From: Parasponia andersonii
Lineage: Eukaryota; Streptophyta; Magnoliopsida; Rosales; Cannabaceae
Direction: 5' to 3'
Assembly: GCA_002914805.1 (NCBI GenBank)
Contig: JXTB01000046.1
Location: forward strand, 1,373,880-1,437,879
Length of the DNA stretch: 64,000 nucleotides
Position numbers and translations under genes: made by a program. Below are positions 36,460 to 49,100 of this stretch, piece by piece. The notes under the pieces were generated by a model. That model did no database searches. It was given only the letters and a program-made list of their open reading frames with translations, and was not told where the DNA came from. The stretch's first letter is position 1, and each line of letters starts with the position of its first letter.

Positions 36460-39278
36460 TCAGTCCAACTGTCTGGTTCGGCCTCGGCTATATCTTGGAG
36501 GGCTACTCTTTGGCTTTGCAGCATCAACAACAATCATCCAGCCATTGATGATCTGCAAGCACCAGCAACAAAAAGTTTACTCAACTTCACTCTTGCTGAG
36601 AAACTTAAATTAGTTTAGTCAAACTAATAGACCAAAGCAATGAGGACTTGTCCTTTAATTTGTCAAGGTAAATGAAATTAATGTCTACCGAACTTGCCTT
36701 GCCATTCATTTCTTTGAGTGCCGCACTAGCAGCCTCCTCTGTGGTGTATTCTATAAATGCATAACCTTTTGACCTTTTAGAAATCTTGTCCATGATTATT
36801 CTAACTGTCGAAGAAAAGCAGTTCATTAATCAGCAGAAGGTACTAACTTAGATCTGACAGCCCGTTTCCATAAGGCAAAATAAATGTAAAGGAGAAAAGG
36901 AACACCTTCAACAAGCTCTCCGAAGCCTTCAAATGCTGCACGCAAGGTTTTCTCAGATGTATAAAAAGACAGGCCTGTTTGGAAACGAACATATCAGGTA
37001 AATCACAAACTGATTAATAAGTAATCAAGCATAGGAGAAAAGTTGCAGTATCTCGTGAACTAGCAAAGGGGAAAAATTTGTCAAGCCATCATGTAAACAT
37101 GTTCCATTAAAATTGTAAACACAAATCTTTAGAGTAAGAAAGAAGTTGAAACTCGTAATATTACCAGTTACAAATAGTTTCTTTGTTTTCACAGGTGTCG
37201 TTTGATTTGCTTCTGAAGAATATGACGGATATGTAGAGCTCTGTATACCTGGAGGGGAAAAAAAGGGTAGAAAAAGGGTTTACTACGCAATGGAAGACCA
37301 ACAAATAGTAAGCATTAACTGAAATCTGAAAGACTGAATGACATTGAAATGAAAACTGTGTCCTTCTAAGAGGAAAAACACCATTTTGACTATTTCCATT
37401 ACAAACCAAAAATGCTTCAGCTAATAACAAAAGGAGCCATAATGAAACATGATGTCTATTGTCTATAAAGTAGCAAACATATATCGAGTAGAGTCATTTG
37501 GAGCACCCAGCACTTCAAAATCCATAATAGTTTATTTCAAAGATAATTTCTGTTCTGAAAGCTGTCAAATACTGGCAAACGACATCCCAGCAATTTAGAA
37601 TAGTTTATGAAATCTAATTACCATGTTAAGAAACATACAAATGAGAATACATACTTAGCTACAAGAATACATAACCGAACTACGATGACATACTTATCAT
37701 TCCTCCACAAGTCAGCTAAAGCAAAAAGTTTTAGGTATGAATTGCTCTAAAGGCAAATTTGATTACTGAGAAACTATATCAAATACTGGAAGACAAATAA
37801 AAGAGTTAGCTATACACAACCCTATCACCATCACTGTATCACATACTCTACTTTATAAAATAGACTTGCACAATAAAGGAATCAAGGACAAAAAATTCTG
37901 AAAACTAACATTAGGAACATACATCGGAATGAAACCACATAACTTCAGTAAGAAAGAAACATTCTAAGCTAGTAACCTATTAGAATCATTTATAAGGAAA
38001 ATACCTGCATAATCTTTATTCTCTGATTCAAAATTCTTATCTGGCAAGATGGATAGAACACCGGGCACACCTGTACCATGTAGGAAATTTTGTCCTCAAG
38101 CTGTAAACTACACCATCATCACCAATGAGGACCACAAAAATCACAAGAAAAAGAACACTAACCGGCTAGTTCCTGAGCACAATCTTCATCAAGTTCACAG
38201 CAAAACCCAAAGTTGGATTGCCAGGAAATATGATATATACACATTTGTGCATCCTTCTCACTACAGAAAGTATATATCATTAGTCCACTTTCGGAGTAAC
38301 AGAAACAAATTGATCAAATATAAACAAACAACATCAATTTGATACATCAAAATACTTACTTCCCTAAAACCTTGGCTAGTATCTGGGCATAATAATCAAC
38401 CATTTGAGCCTTTGTAACGACTCCAATCCCCGGCTTGTCCATTCTAACAACCCAGTGTTTAGTATTTCCCATAGGAAACAAAAGGGTATGTCCAGTTTCC
38501 GGATAAGAAACATATCCTGGTTGACTATTTGAAGAATCATAATTCTTTTTCATATAATTGATATCTGTATCAGGCCTAACAGAAAACACCCCTGGCAAAC
38601 CTACAACAAACATATATATTCTTGAAAACTTTAATTTCAGGCAATCATCTCTAATACCAAACTACATAAAAATTCAAAATCTATAACCGAACTACATAAA
38701 AATTCAAAATCTATCTTAGAAACATACGACTGAGCTGATTAGAAGTTTCTTCATCAATATCACAGCAAAACCCGAAGTGGGTCTCCCAAGAAGCATCATA
38801 TATACACATTTGAGCATCTTTCTCGCTGTAATAACCCCAAAAATAATTCAGAATTCAGCCCAAGAATAGTAAAGGAAAAAACTGAATAAATAGCAAAAAA
38901 TTGAAGAGTGGCCAACCTGGGCAAAACTCGTTTGAGGGCGTTGACGTAGTAATTCAGAACCTCTGTTCTGGAACTGACCTCCTGGGGAGGAGGCTCCATG
39001 AGCACCATCCAATGTCGTTTGCCCGAGGATGAAGAAAGTGAAGTGGAAGTTGTTGTCGTTGATGTTGTAGTAGCAGCTGTTCTAAAAGAGAAACTAATGC
39101 GAGAAGTGAATGAACAAGAAAGAGTAAAAGGGTTGTTTTTTATTTTATTGGGTGAGTTGGGGAATTTGAGGTTTAATGTTGTAGAGGGGTTTAGGAGTTG
39201 AGTCTGGATTTTTTGAGGCTTGAGCGAATAATTTTTGGATATGAGAACTGAGGTAGTGGAGTTAGCGAGGACTTCCAT
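36460..39278 (-). CDS. ORRM1: ORRM1: MORF/RIP boxes plus RRM, organelle RNA editing
   Basis: Nine exons on the minus strand: 39278-38917, 38825-38728, 38600-38360, 38260-38163, 38070-38005, 37248-37165, 36974-36906, 36804-36698, 36552-36460; 1218 nt, 405 residues. Residues 1-85 are Ser/Thr-rich without acidic residues after the start, as in a chloroplast transit peptide. Two MORF/RIP boxes follow: KRHWMVLMEPPP ... EKDAQMCIYDASWETHFGFCC ... RLPGVFSVRPD, then TKHWVVRMDKPG ... EKDAQMCIYHISWQSNFGFCC ... GVPGVLSILPD. The C-terminal RRM has RNP2 KLFVTGL and RNP1 KGYAFIEY, ending NGWMIVVDAAKP. This architecture is that of ORRM1 (At3g20930), needed for C-to-U editing of many plastid transcripts through contact with PPR site-recognition proteins. 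The last intron appears to use a GC donor. The start at 39278 is the only ATG before the transit peptide. Confidence 0.92.
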
Positions 39279-39839
39279 GGCAACTGCCTTCTACAGTTTC
39301 ACGAGGCTTTAGCTTCCGTTCTGTTCTGTCTACGCTCCCGGGAAGTGGCTATGTTATCTACTTTGGACAAATCTTCGACGTTTTTTAATGAAAAAAAAAA
39401 GAAAGACGACAATAAACTACCAGAACCACAGCGTATACTAAAAAGGACATAATTTCAAAACACCGAGAATACCCACAAACGACAATAATTCAGCAAAATA
39501 AAAAACGAGAATACGTATATAAACGACAATAGTTAAGCAAAACGAAAAAAGACTACCTCCAAAAATGACAATTATTTAAAAGCAGCAACATCCACAAATG
39601 ACAATAGTATACAAACCAGGGCTTAAAGGTCAATATCCTGAAAAACTAGGAGAACGACAATATATCTTAAAAACGAAAAGAACTACAAACGACAATAAAT
39701 TTGACAAAAACGACAAAGCATACAAACTGCAACAACTTTTTGTGAACGAGAATACAATATTGTGCAAGTAAACTTTCCTTCCAGTCAGATTTTTTTGAAG
39801 AGTAGAATTAACAGAGGCTCTCTTCTAAAGGGTAGCCAA
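39279..39839 (-). promoter_or_regulatory. ORRM1 upstream region with a repeated GACAATA motif
   Basis: Contains the ORRM1 5' UTR and promoter, limits unknown. From 39408 to 39718 the word GACAATA or a one- or two-base variant occurs eight times (39408, 39481, 39525, 39567, 39600, 39656, 39691, 39712), mostly as AACGACAATA; related CGAGAATA words lie near 39464, 39505 and 39745. Part of it may belong to the 5' end of the adjacent LINE. Confidence 0.4.
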
Positions 39840-39891
39840 GGTCTCGGTGACCGTGCTTTCTAGTCTCTAGTAAAGTTTTTTCCGTCAAACA

Positions 39892-40938
39892 ATGGTGGAA
39901 GAACTTGAACTTGAAATCCAGTTCGATGACATAGATGAAGTTTCTAGCCAAGTCGAGCCTATTTCTCTGGAAGATCTATCCTTTTCTCTAAAGGTGGATG
40001 AATCAGTAGCGAACGAAGCAATCATCAAGACATTAGTGGGATGTTTTCTAGCTAAGAAACCAGTTTCAAGCAGCTTGCTGAGAGTAGTTATGGGGAAAGT
40101 TTGGTGGCGTAGAGTAAGTTGGAAGATGCAGGAGGTAGCTCCAGGGTACTTCATCTTCCGGTTCACTTGATGGGCAGAGATGGAGTTTATCCAAGAAAAC
40201 GGCCTCTAGTCCCCATGTGACGTCTTCCTTTCGCTAAAGCCAATGCCTTCGGATGGTTTATAGAAGTCGGGGGATTTGAACACAACGCCGATTTGGGTGC
40301 AAGATTACGGCTTTCCCTTGAACTATATAACGGAGCAAAATGCAGAAAAGATAGTAAAATGTTTCTCCAAATTTCTTGAGATCAACCAGATTCAGCAAAA
40401 CGACATGATGCTACGAGACCATCTTAGATTCAAAGTGGATATTAGCCTAAACTCCCCGATTCAAGCTGGTTTCTCCCTTTCGAGAGCCAATGCCCCGAAG
40501 GTTTGGGTTTACTTTATTTAAATATACATGTCGCAAGTGTGGAATAGTCGGACATGTAAACCAAACTTTGTACTTCCCGGATGGTAAAGGTCATAAACGC
40601 GGTTGGAAAACTGGTGGAACTGTGTGGACCATGGTTAAAGCTTAGACATAGATTGGACATTGTTTTTCGGTGCTTAAAAACATGAACAGACGAGAGGGGC
40701 TTCATTGTCCATAAACCAGGCAGGGTCTGGGACTATTGAAGAAGGGACTGGAACAGGTTCGTCGACGGACCTGGAAACTTACCGTATCCCGGAAGAGAAC
40801 CCTGCTCCCGATGGCAAGACTCAGACGATGGTGACGCACGTCAACCCTGGTATCACCAATACAAATGCCTCCACTACAAATGACTCACGAGCTTCTCCAA
40901 ATGATGAAACTGTTGTCCAAGAATCAAATGTGAGCTAG
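39892..40938 (+). pseudogene. LINE ORF1 remnant (DUF4283, zinc knuckle)
   Basis: The N-terminal DUF4283-like domain is intact for about 90 codons (39892-40170), then frameshifts occur before the second half (40276-40521). The following zf-CCHC-type segment is only partly readable (RKCGIVGHVNQT in another frame). A Thr/Ser/Pro-rich tail follows (40705-40938). Such ORF1 proteins bind the LINE RNA. This copy is not translatable. Confidence 0.7.
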
Positions 40939-41199
40939 AAATGTAAGAAGCCTAATCCCTCTATTAATCCCTTTGATGACCCGAAGTAAGAGCTTCTGAC
41001 AGATATCTCGCCAAAGAAAGCTAAAACTACTGAAATAGAATCCCAACTTCCCCTGCTATTAGCTGCTACACAACTAGAGGAATAAGCAGCAAAGGCCACA
41101 TCCCTCTGCTCAGAAGAACCCCTAGGCGAATTGGTAACTAACAATAGTACGAATCCACAACTCCAAACTTCTAGTGATGAAGTGATTGTTGCTCATCTG

Positions 41200-44100
41200 A
41201 CCCGAGCCAGTATTCTAGAAACGCTTGGGATTTTTCAACGCTGTTGTACTAGTTCCGTCGATTGGTTTATTTGGTGGTCTATGTTTAATATGGAAGTAGG
41301 GAATACTGATTAATGTGATTTCGGAAAATAAATCTCGTATTATTATTTTCTTTCGGGATACCCCAGTTTGTCCTGGGTGGTTTGCATACTTTTACTTATG
41401 CCCCTCCCCACCTACAACATCGAAGATAATTCTGGAGCTCTTTTACTAGAGAGGTGGTAGCATGAGGAGGGAATTGGGGGACTTAAACTGCATCATTTCA
41501 GCAGATGAGAAGATTGGCAGCAGGGAATTTCGGGCGTATGAGGGAAGAGGCTTGAAGGACTTTCTTTTTGATACAGGATCAGTGAACCTAGGAAGTGTGA
41601 GAGCATGGTACACGTGGACAAATGGGTATGATCCGAGTAGCCTTATCAAGGAACCACTGGACAGGGTGGTGTGCTCATCGGACTCGATAATTAATATTCC
41701 AAAAGCAGGTTATAGAATATGATCATGCTCCAATAATCTTGAACACTCTCATGGAAAGGGAAGTTGTCTAATCTCCCTTCCGGTTCCTAGGTGCTTGGAC
41801 TCGAGAAGCTTCCAACTGGTGATGAAGTTAAAAAAAACACGAAGAGGGTACTGAAAAAATGAAACCAGGAACACTTTGGTTTTTGCCAAGACAAACTAAA
41901 GGTCCTTAGTCAATTTCTCAAAGAGGCTCAAAATCGACATCCGAACCAGAATAATCTTGAATTGGAAGATGCTATTCAATTGAAAATAGTAGAACTGTGG
42001 AATCGCCAGGAATCCCCTTGGAGGCAGAAGTTTCGGGAACAATGATTGGAGAATGGAGATTGCAATACGCATTTCTTCCATGCTACAATAACTATCCAAC
42101 GCAATAGGAACTTTTTTGGGCTATTTCAGAATAGGCAGATAGGTGCATCCTGGGGAGGAAGAATATTGGGAACTACTTCCTTCATAACTCTAGGTATTCA
42201 CTTCATCTCGTCCTAAAATTGATTGTGAATTGGATTCTTTGTTTGATTATAAGCTATCTGATGAGAACAAATCAAGCTGTCTAAAATTCAACAAATAAGG
42301 AGATTAGGAAGTTTGTTTGAGAGATGGCCCCACTTAAAATTCCTTCCAAGTTCTATTGTCAGTTATTGGGATGTGGTTGGGATTGATCTAATCCTATTTG
42401 TTTAGGAGGATTTTTTTTTTTTTTTAACTCAGGGAGACTCACGAGAGGCATAAACTGAACCTTTTTAGTCCTTATTCCAAAATTCAACACGACTAAGAAG
42501 TGGTTTTCAAAGTTGCTAGCTAATCGTATTAGAGGAGTTTTGGAGGAGATGATCTTTCCATTTCAATCAGCTTTCGTACCTGGAAATGGATAGCGGAAAA
42601 CTTAGTAATTGCTCAAGAGGTTATGTACTATCTTAAGAAGAAGCAAGGAAAAGCTAGCTTCCTGGGAATAAAACTAGATATGTTGAAGGCGTATGATCAT
42701 GTTGAGTGGAGCTTCCTCAAGAGGGTAGTGTGTGCCAATTGATTTTGTGAGAAATTCATTAGAATGATTACGTACTGTATTTCATCGGTTTCATTTTCAC
42801 TGCTATTAAATAGGAGTCCTCTACCAAGTTTTACTCCAGAGAGGGTTCTGCGTCAAGGGGACCCTCTGTCGCCCTATCTCTTTATTTTGTACAGTGAAAT
42901 TCTATCTAAGTTGATTATTAAGGAAGAATAGCAGGAATTAAAATTTCTCCACATTGCCCTCCAATCACACACTTAATGTATACGGATGGCACCTTCCTTT
43001 TATGTGGGTCGTACCTCCAGGAAGTGCAGACCTTACACGGGTCTCAACAAATATCTCAAATGGTCAAGGCAACGTCTCAATATTCACAACTATAGTATGG
43101 TCTTTTCTGAAAACACAAATAGTCAAAAGAAGGCCTCTCTCGTTAACTTTCTGGGTTACAGAGTAATGGATGGGCATGAAACTTTTCTGGGTAACCCTCT
43201 ATTTTTATCAAAAAAAAAAAAAGAAATAGAGCACGAGACTTCCAACTTTCTGAAGGAAAGTATTTGTGCAAGACTAGAGGGTTGGAAATGCAAATTGCTA
43301 TCTCAGGCTGGGAGAACTACTTTGATCAAGTCAGTAGTACAAGGGCTCCGATATATGACATGTCAACTTTCAGATTGCCCACATCCCTCTGTGATGAGCT
43401 AGATAAATCAGTAAGAAAATTCTGATGGACTTGTACGATTGATAAGAATCACTACCTTAGCCTCATTGCCTAGGGAAATCTTTGTTAACCCAAGTCATGC
43501 GGTGGTCTAGGATTGAGGCATTTCAAAGATATAAATGCAGCTTTCTTGGCGAAATTAGGTTGGTTTATGGCAACTGGATTGGAAAATGTCTAGGTGAAGT
43601 TACTCCTCTAAAAAATATTATCCTAGTAATAATTTTTTGGAGGCCACCTTACCGAATTCAGCCTCTACAGTGGCAAAAGCAATTTCTTGTACAAGGAATT
43701 TTATCAGAAATAGCAGTGTGTATCTTGTTGGAAATGGAAGCAAGGTGGACATTTGGAATTTGCCATGGAATTTGCCAAGGTGGGCAAATGTAGAGATTAC
43801 TAGAGCTTCCTTCAATCCATTATGCCAAGAAAGGAATACCAAACTAGCTATACTCCTCTTTGATACTATGAAAACTTGGGACATAGATGAGTTGCAATGG
43901 TGGATTCGGCTTTCTGAACTGAATTCTTTCGTGGCCATTCCAATTTTGCTAGCTCTAGTGCCTGATACTTCGATATGAAAAGGGAAGCGGAAATGACAAA
44001 TTCAACATCAAATCAGCCTATCGGGTAGAGAATAGAGCCAGATTTAATTCCATGCAACCTTTATAGTCTTGAAAACTGCACGAGAGACTCAAAATACTCC

Positions 44101-44650
44101 TCTGGATGGATGATTGCTAAGAATTCACTCCCAACTGGAGAGAGAATGGGCCAGATATTTGGTGTGAGTGAGAAGAGAATGTTGCCTTTGCTCTTAGGGT
44201 AGAGGACTCTACCGACCACTTATTTCTCCATTTCCCATTCATTAGGTTCACAAGTAAGTGGAATATTCGCTCCAACTCTTTGCCCTGACGGTGGATTCTT
44301 GATGCACCGCATTTGGCATCAAATGACAGGGATGTGACGAGGGAGTTCTCCTTATTTTGTTGCAATTCTTTGTGATAAGGTTTGGAGTACAAGAAATCAG
44401 GTGTATCACTTGGGAGGCCTAAGTGATCCTAAGTAATAAACCTCGCAATCTAAGAGCTTAGAAGAGTAAGAACAGGCATTGGCCTCTGAGTCTGTGAGTG
44501 CCTATGATCAGCCCGCAAGCAACCAGTGGCAATCAATGTTAAGAGAGGGAAGTACCAAGACCTCTAATGGCAGAGGTACGGTGACGGTTGTTGTGCACGG
44601 GGAATACCAGCGAGTTCTTCATCTAGAGGCTAGCTCCTTTAGCAGAGGGA
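41200..44650 (+). pseudogene. LINE ORF2 remnant (endonuclease, RT)
   Basis: Pieces in all three frames give apurinic-type endonuclease (41462-41722), non-LTR RT (about 42460-43000), the thumb/connection region (ETSNFLKESICARLEGWKCKLLSQAGRTTLIKSV, 43230-43340) and a zf-RVT-like part. A poly(T) run at 42412-42425 interrupts the frame. The loss of the aspartates at the FADD position shows that it is catalytically dead. Confidence 0.75.
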
Positions 44651-44700
44651 CACGCAATAGAGCTAGGAATTAAGATCGGAAATATATAGAACTGAAGAAA

Positions 44701-45933
44701 TAAAAAATAAAGAAAAATATTGTCATCTTTCGCCAAAATTTGAAGCACAAAGAAGAAAACAACGAAAAGAGCATAGTTCCAAAATTATCTTCGATGTACT
44801 TCTAATTAGTAAACATTCCAGCAGAAACACATACATAACAACGGTTTTTTCTTTTTCTTTTTTTTCTCAAAATAATATCTTTGTTTTTAGCTGGAAAAAT
44901 ATGTTTTTTCCCTCAATTTATCAATTGTGACCTTGACCACCACGTGTCAGTTCGATGCATTAGGCACAGAAAATACTCAATCGTGTTTGATGACAAGAAC
45001 CTCTACATCACATAAGATGGAAGAATGCGGAAAAGGAGTGTTAAACCATCCATCCTTGAATGACACATGCTAAGGAGAAGAAGGTTTAATTACTTAATTT
45101 AGGTACGTTACAGGAAAGTAGGAATATCTATGGGAAAGGAAGAAATGAGTTTATGAGGTAGAAAATACTAGTGTATTTAGATTGAAATTCACTGAACCAA
45201 GTAAAAATCTTGAGTTTTGTTTACATTCTATAATCAATTTATGACTTGTGTCGAATTGAATCCTTGAAATTCGACCAGTAAAGCCTTATATATTGATAAT
45301 GACTTTCAAACAAGAGCCATTTAAAATGACATTGGGTTTTGATACTCAAACTACAAGACAACAATATGGACATCCGGGAAAAAAATCCTTTAAAAAAAAA
45401 AGAGGCATATTCGTCAAGTCTGCACCCGTTGCAACTAAGAAAGATTGTATACTATGTGAGCCTACAACTAAATTTATAGTAAGCCTGTGTAAACTTCTTA
45501 AAGCTTTGCTTCCTATCCTATTGTAACTAAAGTTATGGTAAACCTGTATAAACATCTTAAAGCTTTGCTCCCTATCCTATGTGTTACAAGCACATTAACG
45601 TAGTTCTATTATTTTTCCTTATCTCAATAAATATAATTTAAGCAATAATTTTTTATTTACCTAAGCTCTATTTTAAATATATAAGTACACTAATATTCTT
45701 ACGGAGAAAAATATAATTTCACCTTGACCCTTCAATAATATCATGAGTAGGTCTCACTCATATTTTAGCTCTAAAACGGTACCTACGTGGCTTTATCAAG
45801 CCATTTTCCAACACCCTTAACTTCCATTTTACTATTTCGTTTTCTTTTAATATATCATAATTCATAAATGATAATATATTTTCCTTTCCCAAAAAAAAAA
45901 GTAAATGACAATGTGGACCAAATTTAAAAATAT

Positions 45934-45965
<32 letters not shown>

Positions 45966-46168
45966 GATAGTAAATAAAATAAAATACAAAGAAAGGGAAG
46001 GAAAGGAATCGCCAAAAATTCATTTGAACTAACACAACACATCATTACGAAACTCAAGGGATGCCACAATAATTAATATGCACAAACATCCCCTAGGTGG
46101 AACACTTTACATAACAAATACTTTTTCAATTCTCTCTTTTTTTTTTTACTTTTTCTGGCATATTTTAT
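44701..46168. other. Intergenic, with a 59-bp tandem duplication
   Basis: No gene recognised. A 59-bp direct duplication starts at 45479 and 45538 (GTAAGCCTG / GTAAACCTG ... CTTTGCTTCCTATCCTAT). A small (AT)n/(AAT)n run lies at 45940-45965. The segment just left of 46169 is probably the 3' UTR of the transporter gene. Confidence 0.5.
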
Positions 46169-49100
46169 TTAACTCGCACTTAGAAGGGATCTTTCAACGT
46201 CATTCTCTGAGTCATGGCATGAGATTGCATCAGTTTCTATGAGGCAAGCATAACAGAATGATATTACCTGAGAAAGATTAATTAGCATGGTTTAACATTA
46301 GGAGAGAGCACTAAATCTGAGACCAAAAAAAAAAAAGAGAGGAGGTAAAGACATCAGAAGAGAGAACTTAATTGTAGAAAAGGGAAGAAAAATATAACAT
46401 ATGAGAGCTCACCATGCAAATCGATGCAACTACTATGCTGAAACCTTTGCAGTTGAAAGGGGCATTATTTGACAAGAACCATGCTGATCATATGATTTAG
46501 CATAAGTCAATAATACTACGAGATCATTCTAGAACGTAATAGCAAAAACACAACAATTGAAATATGACTACTATAATCAATGCTTTACACATCTACAAGT
46601 TATGTGACATGAAAATTACAAAAATAAATAAATAAACAAACAAAGAAGGAAACTCACAAGTTAGCGGACTCATTGCGAGTGGAGATAGCAAGCTTGCTAT
46701 AGATTGCACACCAGCTACAAATCCTTGTGCTTTTCCCTGAAAGAGACAGAGGACTTTACTTAGAGAATGAATGTGGAAGAACTTCAAAAGTTATCTCCTT
46801 TCTTTTTTTTTTTTTTTTCAATTATGCATTTTGGGAACTAAAACATTTCCATGCAAACCTGATTGGCTGAGCTTGAGGCTTTTGAAATAATTGCGTAAGT
46901 CTGCAAAATCAGGAGGTTTATATCAAAGTTATTGACAAAAGATACCTCAGTGTCCTTGACATCTATAAAAAGATAATCATAAGAAAGAAAAAGAAGAAAA
47001 TAACAATAAGATCACTTACAGCAGGTTTCACAAGAACATAGATGACTCCAAATGAGGCACTTAGGTATGGCACCTGCATTATGACAGTTACTCTCATTAT
47101 TCCCAGAACAATGTAGGAATCTTTCTGATCATTTGAGCTAGTTGAAATCTAAACTTTCTTTTACTTACTCTATCTTAACAGTCAAGTAAATCTACAACTC
47201 CCAACCAATTAAATGAAAGAAACGAAAGACGAAAAAGAAAAAAGTCTAGATATCGGTTTTAGGTATCTCTTCATAATCTATTTACTTGTTATCTTCAACA
47301 TCACTGAAGAATATAAGTAAACCATGATTTATTTTCAAATGTAAGAAAAGAAAACAGAGACTAAGGCATATCTATCGATTGGTCTTCAGTAAGTCTAAGT
47401 AACTTCACCTTTAAGATGGATCTAAGTTTATCTTTTTTATAACATAAGACAGTACTTACCCAAGCTGCCCAAGCCAAACCATAGAGCAATGCCTGCCATT
47501 AAAAAGCACCTTTAGATTCTCTTCTTCTTTCCTTTTGGTGGGAAATTGAGAGTAAATTTATCTCATATAAGTGACTTACATAAGCTATTGAAGCAAGTAA
47601 AGATATGCATAATATTACTTTCTCTCCAACAAATGGATTCATTAGTGGAAGCAGCAACATCTGAGAGGCACATCACAATCTTTCATTCAACGTGATACAA
47701 AATAATTGCATCAAACATAGGTTAACTAGATAGGCAGAAAACTTATTTTCTTCACTTCCCTCTGTTCCATTGTTAATTAATGAGTCATTTATTACAACTG
47801 ATAAGAGGACTGTTGAAGGAAAGTATGGCATCATGAATTTTAGACTGCTTTCTTTGGGATAAATATGACTTTAAAGCAAGAAAGCTGAATTTTTCTACCC
47901 TTGATCAATACTAGCTACAGATTTTATGGAAGACGATCTCGGGAAATATTTTGCCAGCATAGTGAGCTAAGGGAAATCTTGGTCTAAATCGTCAAATATA
48001 CTACAAAGGTTTTCAGAATAAGCAAGCAGAGATGATAAGCTCTATAAGAGAATATACCTGAGAAGCAATAGAACCTATACCAACCATCATCAAAATTTCT
48101 GAGAATTGATTTTTGTTAAAGCCAAAAGCTGCCTTTAGATAGTACTGCACAGGTAGTAATAGGAGTTTTAACTCATTGAATCAAACAGAAAACAAGTTAT
48201 ATTTCACAAAAAATCAGTACCACGGCATAGAGAACAATATTAGATCATGTGACAGATCGAACTGCCATTCTAGAAATGAATTGGTCTAATCTAATTGCTA
48301 CAAGTTTAAACCCACAACAATTTGTTTCTTAAGGACATAAAGTGAACATAGCCTAAAACTATTGACTCTCCCATGTCTGCAGATAGGTTCATTAAACCAT
48401 TATTGCATCTCTTGTTGTAAAGAATGAGTTTACAATATATTTGTTTAGCCAAACTCCAAAAGTTCTGTCTTGGAAAAATGGCTTCCAGCTCCTTTTTTTA
48501 AACAAAGATAGTAAGTCGCTTTAAAGAATCCTTTTCTCCCCAGGTAAAACAATCATAATTGGTAAAATCCATTTGTTTGGAATAGTTGTAGACATCAGTT
48601 GAGGTTGAAGGATAACCACAGTTTGATTCATTAATGTGATTGTAAAAACTTACCAGTAGAACACTGCTGATGCCCGACATACCCAACTCATAGAAGAAAG
48701 AAACCAGAGAAATGCTCCTAAGAGTTGGACTGCAATGTAAGAAAAAAGTTAGCGAGAGAATGACAGCACTTATAAATGAACAAGCTTCAGATAAGATCCA
48801 GGAAATGTGATATTATTAGGACAACTTACTTGCTCATTACTAATGTTGCAGCATCTTTCATTGATTCGAATCGTTTCTTTACAACCTTAAGTGTCTTGGT
48901 CAGACAAGCTGAATCTTTATCACGCCTAGGAGCTGGTTTAACTGTCTCATTCAGAAACAGTTGCATATAAACCGGACAAAAGATCAAGAGAGCTATTGAA
49001 ACCTGAATCAAGAAGCTTAAATTAGGAGGCTTAAGAGGAGAGAATAGATTTGCGTTAAATTAACGCAAGTTATAGCTCTTTACCAAGAAAATGTATCTCT

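Larger units (their letters stand above)
39840..44700 (+). mobile_element. Dead L1-type LINE
   Basis: ORF1 begins with ATG 39892 and reads a DUF4283-type RNA-binding domain (EDLSFSLKVDESVANEAIIKTLVGCFL ... FSLSRANAPKVWVYF) and a remnant of its zinc knuckle (about 40520-40620). ORF2 follows from about 41200: endonuclease pieces (GDLNCIISADEK; LDRVVCSSD), RT pieces ([43 protein letters not shown] near 42480-42880) and 3' zinc-binding/RNase H-like remnants to about 44640. The catalytic motif, usually FADD, reads YTDG near 42975. Many stops and frameshifts. Exact ends and target duplications are not resolved. Confidence 0.8.
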
